Below are positions 46,101 through 55,784 of a DNA stretch of 64,000 nucleotides, in pieces (the first letter of the stretch is position 1; each line of letters begins with the position of its first letter). The notes beneath the pieces are model-generated. The model ran no database searches, was not told the DNA's origin, and was given only the letters and a program-made list of their open reading frames with translations. This DNA comes from Roridomyces roridus. Taxonomy: Eukaryota > Basidiomycota > Agaricomycetes > Agaricales > Mycenaceae. The stretch is taken from assembly GCA_029378245.1 (NCBI GenBank), contig JARKIF010000021.1, forward strand, positions 744,001 to 808,000. Reading direction: 5' to 3'. Position numbers and translations under genes: made by a program.

Positions 46101-47143
46101 TTGTGGACCGACTGGGCAAAGGAATTCGGGTTATTCCCTGCAGGGAACAGATTACCGGCGAAGGAATCGCCCGGATATATCGAGACAATGTGTGGAAGGA
46201 TTACGGGTTACCAGAGGTGGTGATCAGCGACCGTGGAACACAATTCGTGGGCCACTTTATGCGAGACTTGATGAAGCTCCTGGGAATGAAGTCGAATGCG
46301 TCAACAGCGTATCATCCACAAACCAACGGTCAAACGGAGCGGGTCAACCAAGAGGTGGAGCAATACCTCCGAATCTTTACCAACTTCATGCAGGACGATT
46401 GGGCAGAGTGGCTGACCTTGGCCGAGTTCTCCTACAATGACAAAGTCCATGCGACGACGGGCTTTAGCCCCTTCTTTATGACTCTCGGGTTCCACCCGCG
46501 GAAAGGGATTGAGCCGCTGCAAGAAGTTCCGACAGAGAAGGCGATGGAATTCGCACAGCGGATGGAGAAGGTACGGGCAGAAGCCGCAGCGGCAATGCGT
46601 CATGCGCAGGATGTTATGAAGAAATACTACGATCAAAGTCGACAACCCGACCCGGGGTACAAAGCAGGCGATAAGGTGTGGCTAGAGGGAAAGAATCTGC
46701 AGACGCACCGGCCCACCAAGAAATTCGAGGATCGACGCTATGGTCCCTTCCCTGTGGTGCGCAAGATTGGGTCCCTCTCGTACGAAATCAAGACGCCGGC
46801 ATCCTGGAAGGTTCACCCAGTTTTTAATACGGTCTACCTTCGACCCTGGGTGCCACCCGTGGCCGAACATCAAAAGACGGTGGACCCACCGCCCCCAGAC
46901 GTGGTTGACGGTCACTATGAGTATGAGGTGGAGGAGATTCTGAAAGTCAAGAGAGGCAGTGGGAATCAGCGCAACACCTTGCGCTACTTCATCAAGTGGA
47001 AGGATTATCCATCGGCCGAATGGACTTGGGAAAAACGCGCCTTGCTGGATGGGGCGGAGGAATGCATAGAGGAGTTCTACCAGAAGAACCTGACCGCACT
47101 CCGTGAAGAACGGGTTAACGGGCGATGGAAGATCGTGTCCTGA
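43163..47143 (+). CDS. pol: Chromovirus Pol with C-terminal chromodomain
   Basis: About 1326 residues in the -1 frame relative to gag. The given start is only the first open position after the overlap; there is no good ATG, so expression probably needs frameshifting. Domains in order: aspartic protease (LLDTGATAEGF, about 165), reverse transcriptase (LDVRWGYNNIRI, then YLDD at about 523), RNase H (EADASDFATGAV, about 670), integrase with an HHCC zinc finger (about 890-935) and a D,D-35-E core (SIDLITKLP, ISDRGTQF, QTERVNQE), and a chromodomain (YEVEEILKVKRG...YFIKWKDYP, about 1250-1310) that can steer integration to marked chromatin. No internal stop is seen. Confidence 0.93.
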   Translation: MKATSSRSSSIPHVHKSFTNQFHTLLNDKDSQIVANEQETDAPVPEWRSKKPIPRKKVIVVPPTPKASWKGLPPNSAERLLDRMYAQRPHAVEMLRNWTFKTRRTEITEEYVDELLRLYRPNALTAIEELQNPPSFIRAMGGVSVMVPMVVQDLASLRGYTVVGLLDTGATAEGFMNQMFAERHGLDVEDLPMPVPVYNADNTPNAGGKIRQVVRMRTTVEDHEEVMTFALTNTGKTDVILGYKWLKRHNPEIDWSNGKLSFTRCPPACRTERLLKQWEAEDEDGLEPDDRVFVTRIYEEEDVQHAEHIRAMGSVATKLAAAAHNAKGDQAMEDIVPAHYLDEFRSVFDKLPERKRWDHAIELKDGAEPARGRVIPLSILEQKELDEFIAEHLKTGRIRPSKSPFASPFFFVKKKDGKLRPVQDYRRLNTITIKNRYPILLISEIMHNLRNATWFTKLDVRWGYNNIRIKEGDEEKAAFITNRGLFEPLVMFFGLTNSPATFQCMMNDIFARQIAEGWVIVYLDDILIYSSNKEEHQRTVREVLQILRENDLYLKPEKCEFEKREVEYLGVIIGDGKIRMDPVKVAGVREWAEPKTVKEVQSFLGFLNFYRRFIAGFGIHSKPLTRLTRKDYRWRWGGEERRAFENLKDLVTAEPVLHFPTDHGEWRMEADASDFATGAVLSQLQNGVWVPIGFLSKSLNDTERNYDIHDKEMLAIMRGLYEWRHFLQGSNKTFEIWTDHKNLAYFMTTKKLNRRQARWSLELSEYDFLLIHKPGKTHNKTDALSRRNGHEKGAKDNSDITLLPADKFQQIPKEEFLRAIPDQEGGDQFLQRIKDARNKWEDAAKEGLAKSKDEEADEENPTWQEHDGFLTRHGSVYVPSDKELRHHITRAHHDTYMAGHPGQYRTAELVARNYYWPSMTRDIKRYVAACSTCQKTKTFPSKPRGPLSPNAVPERVWQNVSIDLITKLPESKGYDSIVVIVDRLGKGIRVIPCREQITGEGIARIYRDNVWKDYGLPEVVISDRGTQFVGHFMRDLMKLLGMKSNASTAYHPQTNGQTERVNQEVEQYLRIFTNFMQDDWAEWLTLAEFSYNDKVHATTGFSPFFMTLGFHPRKGIEPLQEVPTEKAMEFAQRMEKVRAEAAAAMRHAQDVMKKYYDQSRQPDPGYKAGDKVWLEGKNLQTHRPTKKFEDRRYGPFPVVRKIGSLSYEIKTPASWKVHPVFNTVYLRPWVPPVAEHQKTVDPPPPDVVDGHYEYEVEEILKVKRGSGNQRNTLRYFIKWKDYPSAEWTWEKRALLDGAEECIEEFYQKNLTALREERVNGRWKIVS

Positions 47144-47165
47144 GCGCTTCGGGATGCAGCGCTTG

Positions 47166-47179
47166 AACGGGGGGGATAA
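47166..47179 (+). other. Polypurine tract of the chromovirus
   Basis: GAACGGGGGGGATAA immediately before the 3' LTR. The purine run abutting the LTR is the expected plus-strand primer site. Confidence 0.6.
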
Positions 47180-47540
47180 TGTCATAATATGACCCCAGGC
47201 CACAACCCGACGGGTTGTAACCCGATCAATCATCAACCATCAATGCTCTAATCAGTGGTCATCACTGATCGGCCGGGTCTTATCTCAACCCCTACTTGGT
47301 ACTCCCCTCTCCCCTGCATTTACACCCCTACGTGTCGCGATCGCCCCTGCTCCTACCCCCTACCCCTCGTACCTAATTCGATCATGTAGTATATATACCC
47401 GTCTACAGTCTCAGTACTGTAGACGAATCTAGTCTATTCTCCCTACGGCTTGCTCTACCTCTTGAGTCTCGTCTGCTGCTCTTCGCTCGGTCGCCTCGTT
47501 CGTTGCCGACTAGAACCCGACTTAGCCCTAGGTGCTGACA
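47180..47540 (+). repeat. 3' LTR of the chromovirus
   Basis: 361 bp, nearly identical to 41423-41783, followed directly by the CCTCC target duplication. Confidence 0.95.
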
Positions 47541-47696
47541 CCTCCCCCGCACCGTCGACGAGTGGCATCCGCTGCTAACCGTGCTGGGAGATATCGAAAC
47601 GCCTAGCCCGTTGGTGAAGCAAATCGTCAACCTCACTGAACCCTCTCAAACAATCTACGACGACAGCCCCGTGTATGGGCGATATACTGTAAAATA
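47541..47696 (+). pseudogene. Residual exon of the interrupted DUF6535 gene
   Basis: Counting the duplicated CCTCC once, the frame from GPDGL on the left side continues here as PRTVDEWHPLLTVLGDIETP and on to YGRYTVK before a stop at about 47696. Helical character fits the region after the membrane domain, but the stop means either a missed splice site or later decay. Confidence 0.5.
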
Positions 47697-49006
47697 ATTA
47701 TTGTGGTTTTTGAGCGACACGGAGCGCAACAGACGCATCGGTGGCATCTCTTTGGGTTGCCACATCTGTCTGGATTGCAACATGCCTGGATCACAACATA
47801 TTGGGATCGCAACCGCAGTGGGTTACATCTGAACCTTGATTTCAATTTTCCAGTAGGATCATTGATCATCACGTACTTGATTGACATATCATTGACATTC
47901 TGGATCATCGGCTGACTCAGAACTATGCAGGTCGACCAAAGAATGAAAATCTGTCCCAATCCTTTCTTCCTACCACCATCTATCTACCTTTCTCAAAAGG
48001 TCCTCCGGCTATCTACTATCCCAGGTAAGTTCCCACCCGCACTCAATTATAATGCCCTGACCGACCCTCTCAGATACCAATGTCCGACGTGCCGCCGGAA
48101 TTCCCACTGCCGGGATCGGAAATGCGACTGCGAAGGCTCTTGCGGGCGCTTCACCCCGGAGAATCCCCTCCGGAGTGCCATTTGGAGCTTCCGAGTCCGA
48201 CTTCCGTCGTGCCTCTCTGGGAGTTGTGGAAACAAGTACTATTCATCGGTGCGTGCATATCTTCCATCCCTCGTTGTCGCATAACACGCTCACTGCCTAT
48301 CTACGCTTCCTCACCCCGGCCTCGGACCCGTTCCGGGGAGCCTTCAATCTCGTCCATCAACTCTGAGCCAACTCACGCAATCAAGGGGTTCACTCAGGAC
48401 GAGTATTCGGTGAGTACACTGCGCCGACGTTTCTCCCCGTGCCTGATCCACTCTCCAAGGCAAAATGTCGGCCGGAGACCAGCCGTCGGTACGTACATCC
48501 CCAACGATCCGTGCCGTAGAAGCATCCTAGAACATAGATTATTCACCAATCATCTGTCCATGCTTTCGCACTTTTGTTTGGCTCAATTGAAACTTTGAAA
48601 GTTGTAAATTGGAACTTACCCAACTCTACGTGACTTGTTACACGGCAAATAGTAAGTATCGAGCTGCAGTTTGTTTATGAATCTATCGTACCCACAAGCA
48701 GAGAGGGCAAACCTACCGCCGTTCAAACCCACGGCACGATATTGCCAAATAGCCACCGTCAGGAGATCTCAAAGGAATCACCGCCAAATGACGGGACTTT
48801 ATCCGCTGTGAGAGTAGTTGGAAACTGCGAGGCGAGGTGAGATTGAGAAATGGATCCCAGTCTTGGGCTTGTTCTCCGGAATGCATTGTTACCCAACTTG
48901 AGATGTTACCCAAAGGAACTTGTAACCAAAACGGTGTGCGTTCATGAACATGCGCTCCATTTACCTGTGATCCCAACCACCTGAAATCAACTTAATTTTT
49001 TTACAG
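47697..49006. other. Region between the two downstream pieces of the DUF6535 gene
   Basis: About 1.3 kb. Exon-like pieces occur at 48080-48230 (MSDVPPEFPLPGSEMRLRRL to PLWELWKQ) and about 48330-48414 (SSINSEPTHAIKGFTQDEYS before GTGAGTAC), which could be a small unrelated gene. If the DUF6535 gene was once continuous, this stretch is longer than any normal intron here. Confidence 0.3.
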
Positions 49007-50699
49007 TATATGTGCCATACCCGTGTCCACTCGCCGTACTATCGCGGGATTCAGGGCCCTCTCGTCGCTGTGCATGATGCCACGGGCTTGGGAGTATCGG
49101 TTTGAGATACCGCGTTTCTGGAAACAGGAAATTGGCGGTACATCCTACCGCGTTGTCTCCCTCGTCGTCGAATATCACAAGTCCTTGTGGTGCCAACACG
49201 TTATTTCGAACCTCCGCGATGTGCTGCAGTTTGACCATGCTTCTTCGGACCTGCGCAACCGTGTTGAGCCGACAATTCGCGCACTGTTAACGTTGGTCGA
49301 CGAGGAACAGAGCTTTTTTTTGGCTTTGCCCCCGACAAGACCTGACACACTCCACCCATCAAGCCCTCTGACGGAATTGCTCGACGTCTCAATGGAAATC
49401 GGACAATCCATGCCGACGGCATCTCACTTGGACAAGTTGCAGCAAGCCGTCAATGCCCTACATCATACATACCATTGGGCACAACACTGCATCCCGCCTC
49501 TTGTTGTCTTCCTCCGGGAGGCTTTTTCCGCCATCGACAGGGGTGTCTCGGTGTTTGAATCGCGCTTCGCAGATGCAATCGTCCAGGAAATCAGAAATAA
49601 TCCACCGAGGACTCCCATTGGCAGCCCTCTCCTCACCTTCGAACCGGATCTCAAGCTGGACGTGGTCGTGTTCGATTGGGAGAATCCCCATCAGCTCGAT
49701 TTTCTTGCCAGAATCGCCTTCTCGTTGTTCAGCTTCCTCATGCCTGAACACCGGCGAGGTTCAGATGCATATCTGAGGTATCTCTTGGAGCGGGGAAACT
49801 CAGATGCGGTCGAATATGCCCTGGCAGATTGCGATTTGGGTGCTCTGGCGATCTCCCTCGGTGCTCAGCTCGCGGAGAAAGCCCAGGGTGAGGCTTTTGA
49901 GCCACAGACGCTGCACATCGTGCATGCGATTACGGTGGTTGCTGGGTGCCTCTTGAGCCACGAAAAAGCGGTGGTTTTCATGGCCAACATGATGGACCGA
50001 GTGTCCCCGGAGACACTCTATCGATACCCCTCAATTCGTGCAGTCCACCGTCTCCGACGCATAGAACAGCTTGACATTGATCTCCGGGAGTTGTTCTTAT
50101 GGGACTCTGCTCAACTTACGCCGGAAAAGATCTCCCGTTTGCAGTCATTCCTCCAGAACGATCTCTTTGGCCCTCAAATTGCACCATTGTCGTTGGAGGG
50201 CCACATTGACGATGTCAACGCTCTTGTACGAGGCCTGCGACAGCAGCTGATACCCCGATACCTCGACTTCCTGGTTGAATTCCTCACATTGCCCACACCC
50301 ATATCGATTAAACAGTCTATCCACTGGGTGCATCATTTCCGTCTTTCATGGCTGGAGGTGGATCCGGAACTCCAACATCGCGTGTTCGAGGCAATATTAT
50401 GGCAATGCAGAGCCATCTTGATCCCGCCACGCAGATATGAATCCGCCGAGGTGGCCTTCTACACGAGACTTTGGTCAACGAGTGTTTTCCGCTGCGAGTG
50501 GTCTCAGCCAGCGCAGCGCCCAGAGTACAATTTATCTGGTATACAGCTCCCCTGCCTTCGGATACTCGTGGAGGCACTGGACATTTACCACGATGCCGCG
50601 AACTCGCAGGGGGAGCTGGATACGAGGGACTCGGAGCGACTGCGGGATGCGGCGCGTAGGGAGATTTCACAAGGAAGTCGTTGGGAGCAGGGTGGTTGA
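49007..50699 (+). pseudogene. DUF6535 gene, distal part (large C-terminal exon)
   Basis: A long open exon follows a good acceptor (TTTTTTTACAG ending 49006). It begins ICAIPVSTRRTIAGFRALSS, which resembles the segment that follows the membrane domain in DUF6535 proteins, then runs as a helical, leucine-rich domain of about 550 residues ending GSRWEQGG at 50699. No signal peptide or catalytic motif. Whether it is still expressed from a new promoter is unknown. Linking it to 40263-41422 is an inference from strand, order and family layout. Confidence 0.6.
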
Positions 50700-51325
50700 T
50701 AGTAGAACTTTCTAAGGTTGCAAATCACAGAGACATGGGGCCACGGTACGAACAAATTCATGCTGCGCGAGCTCGCCTCGTTCATCTTGGCAAACTCCCA
50801 ATACCAATGAGCGAATTCTGTCCCTGGCAAGATTTCTTCCAACCACCCCTCTTCGACAGGCTTGGACACTGGATTCGACTGTACCTCACCATGTTCCGGT
50901 CGAAATCTTCCTCTCCCGAAACAAGTAGCTGGACGGATGCAGACAGATTTGACGCGCGTCCCTACTCCTCGAACCAAACACTTCGAGAAGGGCACGATGC
51001 CGTCGCAGAGTCGCTCGATCGGCTGAGAACGGGTAATCGGTTTGGGACTCGAGGACAGTTCCCTCAATTTCTTGGTGAATTGGGATAAAAAGGCGGGCAG
51101 TTTGCGTATCTTACTTGGTAGTCGAGGGTCATATGCATCGGCCGGAGCAGACGAAAGTTTAGCCGCAAGGGATCCATATCGGGCAGAATTTTCGTGCGAG
51201 TCGCGGCGGCACGCCGCCGGCACGGTGCCGAATTTGCGATTGATGGGCTGAAATAGGTAGGTATTTCTCAGACCGACGCCTATAAGTGCGGACCCCTCTT
51301 TACAAGTTTCCTTTTTCACCACAAC
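50700..51325. other. Intergenic, promoter of the quinone reductase
   Basis: No gene seen on the plus strand. A long antisense open frame (50585-51406, minus) overlaps both neighbours and has no motif. CCTATAAGTG near 51279, about 45 bases before the ATG at 51326, may be the TATA element. Confidence 0.4.
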
Positions 51326-52517
51326 ATGTCTGCTCCCAAGATCGCCATTGTTATCTACTCGATGTATGGCCACATCGCCAAGAGTGTGTTTTCTTATCTC
51401 TCGCATCGACGCGCGTGCTCATCGTCTTTCCCAGTGGCCGAGGCCCAGAAGAAGGGCATCGAGGAGGCTGGAGGCAGCGCTGAGATCTTCCAGTGCGTTC
51501 TTCTTGTCTTTCTCTGCCTCCCACTCACGCGTCATCGCCGCAGAATCCCCGAGACCCTGCCGCAAGAGGTCCTCACCAAGATGTACGCGCCTGCCAAGCC
51601 CGACTACCCCATCATCGACGCCGACAAGCTCGCCACCTTTGACGCCTTCCTCTTTGGTATCCCGACACGTTACGGAAACTTCCCTGGCCAGTGGAAGGTG
51701 CGTGCTTGATCTCCTTACTCTTTCACTGCTCTCACTCTTTTCTTTCTTTCTTTCAAGGCCTTCTGGGACACGATTGGCAGCCTCTGGTCCAAGGGCGCGC
51801 TTGCTGGCAAGTACGCTGGTGCCTTCGTCTCGACGGCGGGCCAGGGTGGAGGACAAGAGACCACGATCCAAAACTCCATCAGCACCCTCGCCCACCACGG
51901 TGTCATCTTCGTCCCTTTCGGTTACGCCACCGCTTTCCCCCAACTCACGAGTCTCGACGAGGTTCACGGCGGTGAGTTTGCGTCTTTTTGGTCTCATTGC
52001 ATTCCGTCTCCTCTTTACCACACGTCGGGCATAGCACACTGCGCGGGGGTGCAGTAGTCTTTCTTGTTCGCATCCCCACGAGCATGCACGCGGGCAGCCC
52101 TCATTCTACCTTCCTCTCCCCACGGACGTCTACTCGTCTTCATGCAGCCAAGCTCCATCCGCCTCTGTCCTTCCCACATACCAAATCCGCCGCTCATCCG
52201 TTTGCTGCCGGGTCTGCTTCTTCGCCTTGGCCAGCCTTTGTGCTTCTGCCGCGGGAGCTTCTGGCGTGTTCCGCGGCTGCGTCATCCCCGCATTGGGACC
52301 CTTCTTCCCATCCCGTCCATGCGTTCTTTCTGTCTACTCCTCTCTCTCGCCCGTTCTTCCGCCGTTCATACGCTGACTCTTCGATACAGGTTCCCCCTGG
52401 GGTGCGGGCACTCTTGCTGGACCGGACGGGTCGCGCCAGCCGACGGCGCTCGAGCTCGAGGTTGCAGGGATTCAGGGCAAGTCGTTTTATGGCACTGTGT
52501 CTAAGGTCAAGTTCTAG
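51326..52517 (+). CDS. Flavodoxin-like NAD(P)H:quinone oxidoreductase (WrbA/Pst2 type)
   Basis: Exons 51326-51383, 51435-51492, 51544-51697, 51758-51971 and 52390-52517 sum to 612 nt, giving 203 residues, the normal size. Motifs: [16 protein letters not shown] (FMN phosphate site), [41 protein letters not shown] and [13 protein letters not shown], ending [13 protein letters not shown]. The enzyme makes two-electron reductions of quinones using FMN and NAD(P)H. In wood- and litter-decay fungi, homologues (QR1/BQR) reduce lignin-derived benzoquinones. Exon joins are unambiguous. Oddity: the last intron (51972-52389) is 418 nt, some eight times the local norm, pyrimidine-rich and without a recognisable insertion. 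Confidence 0.92.
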
Positions 52518-52679
52518 CTAGGGAGGTGTTTTAGAAGAGTCGAAGTAGAAATGAATGGACGATAGCGAATGAATCAATGTATTTTCTGTTTACCTCACAC
52601 TGAGCGAGTTGAGGGATCGAGGTCATGGACTAGGTTGGCCTGTAGACCTCCATCGCTGGGATACAAGGGTTTCAGACTG

Positions 52680-52716
52680 CGGTGACGAGCTCGGGGTTCG
52701 ACTCCCCGTCGCCGCA
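52680..52716 (+). other. tRNA acceptor/T-arm minihelix-like sequence
   Basis: GCGGTGA can pair with TCGCCGC over seven positions (one G-T wobble). The two flank a perfect T-arm (CGGGG TTCGACT CCCCG), with A as discriminator. D and anticodon arms are missing, so this is not a normal tRNA. A deleted tRNA copy or a minihelix-like RNA are the options. Confidence 0.35.
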
Positions 52717-52884
52717 TTCGTGTGAGGATTTGTAAACATGTTTTATTGTTCTCCCTGCCTTCCTTTTTTTTCTTGTCTCTTTCTCAGTGCATAAATGGGA
52801 GTGTGGCCCCGGAATGTGTCTGGATCTTGTACTCGGACTCACTGAACCACATCCGGGATATGCAGCAGAGCAACTGAGCAGTGT

Positions 52885-52912
52885 TAGGAGGGTTCGATTC
52901 CCCCTTGTCACC
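52885..52912 (+). other. tRNA T-arm-like fragment
   Basis: GAGGGTTCGATTCCCCC followed by TTGTCACC looks like a B-box and 3' acceptor half. No 5' half pairing with it lies within 80 bases upstream. Probably a dead tRNA or SINE piece. Confidence 0.25.
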
Positions 52913-53588
52913 TAAGAGGTGGCTGACGTCCATTTTATTCTTCGTGGAACCTGTTCTGATTCAAATGTAAGATTGGGGAGTGCGGAGTTTGATTTCCACG
53001 TCGGCATCGGATGGGTAAGCGGCCGCATGCCACTGGCAGTGGCAATCATTTTGATGGCGCGCTTCTCTTCGCTCTTGCTTCTCTCGCAACTTCCATGTCG
53101 TGCCACGGACTTCTCGCACACTCGCACTACACTCGCTAATCTTCGCGCGGTTAGCTCACCGACCTCTGATGGGAATGCACTCTGCACTAGATCCGGGTGC
53201 GTGGACCGGAACCCGAGGGCCGAAAGCCGGCCGGCAAGCGCACTTTAGTCTTCAAGCTTTCAGTTGGCTTCCAGTCACCTCGCTCACTCTGGCTGAGCTG
53301 CATGCTTCCTCTCGCGACCAACTCGTCTTGTCATATGCCGTGTCTTCTTGGGCAATGCTTCGATGGCATCGGATTCCGGGCTTTAGTCAGTGGTCACCCA
53401 TGACTCAGGGAATTGAAGGAACTGCTACCATTCACGGGCGAGGCAGCTTGCTCTCAGTGTGCCGCCGCTTTTAATCTTGATTTCAGCGTGTTCAAACGCT
53501 GATCTGCCATCCAGACGGAGCGATGTCGCCCGAGCTATAGCGGGTCGACTCAGGTTGCTTGGAACCTCTCTTTATTCTCCCCTCCACA

Positions 53589-54762
53589 ATGGCCACCACT
53601 GCGAGTTTTATGAAAGAGTTCATCGACTTGCGTTTCTTCTCTGGTGCGTACTTGGACCTGCATCATCCCAGTCGTACATTCATTGATAGGGCTCCCAGCC
53701 ATCTCCTTCACGATAGCTCTATACGAGCACCTCATCACATTTGACGACGAGATGCGCACAATCTGGAGCAACCCCAACGCACGCTGGCACTCGAAGTTTG
53801 TCTTTGTGAGCAACCGGTACCTAACGGAGTGCATACTCTGCTTCACGGCATACTGTGAGGGCGGGCAATTCCGCTTCTTTGTCGGACACCTGATGAGATT
53901 GGCCTACCAGTGTTCAGCGACACGGCGACGACTTTAAACGATACAGTCAGTTCTCCACGCTGTGTTGCACCATGTCTTTCACTACCCACCTAGGTGTAAG
54001 GAGCTTTATCTGCACATTTACTCGGAGGTTGAGTGCACACAGCTGTCTTCAGTTTATCTGGTCGTATGGAATTGGCTGCGTCATCTTCTCTGCCACCTCG
54101 AGAATGAGCGGCTTCGTAGACAGGACGCAGGTACGGAGGGCTTGTGCATATGTCGCTGGATTCGAGGTTATCGTACCTTCGTCTTGATTCGAGGAAGCAC
54201 TCACGCTGCAGAGTCTTGACCACAAATACGCCGAGAATGATAGTGGCAGAGATGAATACTGCAAACATGGCCGTCAGGTTTCTGACCACGTCGATCCGGT
54301 GATCCCATAGTCGGTATATACGGAGCACCATGATAACTGAAAAGATTGGTGCACTTGAAGAAAAGAGTGTGGACATTCTTACAATGCGAGGCCTTGTTCG
54401 GTGTTACGGTACGCTGACTCTTCATCCCATAAGAAATTTACACGTACTCCATTCCAGTGCTGCTTCGACCTCGCTCTTGTCTTGTTCATCGTATTCAATG
54501 CGATGGACCGGCCGCGCCGCACGAGCGTCGCCATCGTATCCGAGCTTCAACAGGATGGCGTGGGCATTTTTGTGGTGAGTCGACAAGGCTCACATCCATC
54601 ATGTCCTAAGGAACCCGAATTGTAGATGCTATTTGGTTGGTATAAGACTTGCTCTTAATAGGAAGCTGACAGAACTCTGACAGTCATTCGGCTCGCAAAT
54701 ATGCTGGTAGCGATATTCTATGGAAGGTCTAACACTCAAGCTGATGCGATGGACATCGCTTG
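53589..54762 (+). pseudogene. DUF6533-family membrane protein gene with inverted middle
   Basis: The plus strand has the N-terminal exons (53589-53643 and from 53690): LPAISFTIALYEHLITFDDE, the DUF6533 YD/LxxDDE signature. The plus strand also has the C-terminal exon (54458-54573: LALVLFIVFNAMDRPRR ... LQQDGVGIFV) and RLANMLVAIFYG after 54684. The middle module (VIMVLRIYRLWDHR, then NLTAMFAVFISATIILGVFV) is only found on the minus strand at 54336-54205, with proper minus-strand splice sites. An internal inversion of roughly 300 bases explains this and kills the gene. Function of the family is unknown. Confidence 0.6.
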
Positions 54763-55464
54763 ACGGTTTTGGCAATTTTGCCCGACGGCCGCTCGCTTAC
54801 GACTTGATTGGCGTCAGCGGCGGGTCCAACCGCCGATTTGCCGATGGAGATCGGCCCGGCCATTCTTGAACCTCCCTCCTTCGTTGTCCATTGGAAGCCT
54901 TCAGAAAGTCAAAAACATCTCTTTCCTCTTTACCACCACTATCGTTCTCCGCACCACTCACTGGCCGCCTGCGGCCTCACATCAAACTGCGTCCTTCCAA
55001 CTGCCACATCAACATGGACAACTCTCGTGCTGGCATTTTCGTCGCCCGTCCGACATGAATCTGAACAGTGGGTCATCATTGGGTCTTCATGAATCATACG
55101 ATGAGTCGGCGGCAGGCTCACTTGACCCAAGTTGACCGCCCGGGGTCCTCGACCATCGTCCTTCCAAAGGCTTCACCACCCATATCCTCCGTCGACTTCG
55201 CACTTTCACTGTAGACAACTCTGACGACAATTGTGCCGTGATCACCCACATTACCCTACCAGTTCCTCCGCAAGTTTCGCTGGTTCGCGTCAACCGAAAA
55301 CACAGCAACGGGTAGCATGTAGATGTCCGCGTATGCTCCGTGCAGGTGCGTCATCTTTTAAATTTCAGTCGATTGCATCCAGCCACAGGACATGATACTA
55401 ATAGGTCTACTTTCGCCGGCGCCTGCAAAATTGTTGGGCATTGCATTCACGCGAGGGCGGGGCG
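54763..55464. other. Intergenic, no supported gene
   Basis: Open frames from 54808 and 54866 on the plus strand lack recognisable motifs. One reading (SSLGLHESYDESAAGSLDPS) might be part of an unknown gene but cannot be extended with confidence. Confidence 0.3.
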
Positions 55465-55691
55465 TGTAAGGGTTTGATTTTTTAATTTATCATTGTTCCG
55501 ATATCTGCTGCTATTTCCTAATTCCCCGACCGAGTCGCGTAGTTACAGTCCCTGGACTATTCCCAAATTAGACGGGTAGTTAGTATATAAACGAGGATGT
55601 TCGTAGCTACTCGTCGGTCAATCCACTACTTACACCAGTTCTCTTGGGTTGATTCTCGTGTGCCGGAACTCCTCCCCAGGCTTCCGTTACA
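55465..55691 (+). repeat. 5' LTR of the gag-only element
   Basis: 227 bp, with TATATAAA around 55581-55588 as the likely TATA box. No tRNA-type primer site is obvious after it (ATCTTTTTGAACTC follows). Confidence 0.92.
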
Positions 55692-55784
55692 TCTTTTTGA
55701 ACTCACTGCTGTGGATCCCGTCGACTACCGACTACGCCTTTCCCCCCTCGATTCTCCCCGATCTAGTACTCGACATCGACCCCG

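Larger units (their letters stand above)
41423..47540 (+). mobile_element. Complete Ty3/gypsy chromovirus LTR retrotransposon
   Basis: A 6118 bp element with 361 bp LTRs that start TGTCA and end TGACA, flanked by the 5 bp target duplication CCTCC (41418-41422 and 47541-47545). The domain order (gag, protease, RT, RNase H, integrase, chromodomain) is that of Metaviridae chromoviruses. By eye the two LTRs differ at only two sites: ATGATATG versus ATAATATG near the start, and CCTCCCCCCTG versus CCTCTCCCCTG. Both ORFs are open, so the insertion is recent and may be active. It interrupts a DUF6535 gene. Confidence 0.95.
52518..53588. other. Gene-poor stretch with two tRNA-like pieces
   Basis: About 1.07 kb without a supported gene. 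It contains two B-box/T-arm-like sequences (annotated separately) and a TTAGCTCACC A-box-like sequence near 53152. Confidence 0.4.

Noticed and set aside
50585..51406. Long minus-strand open frame (273 codons)
   Set aside because: It is antisense to the DUF6535-like exon and the quinone reductase start, with no motif or splice signals.
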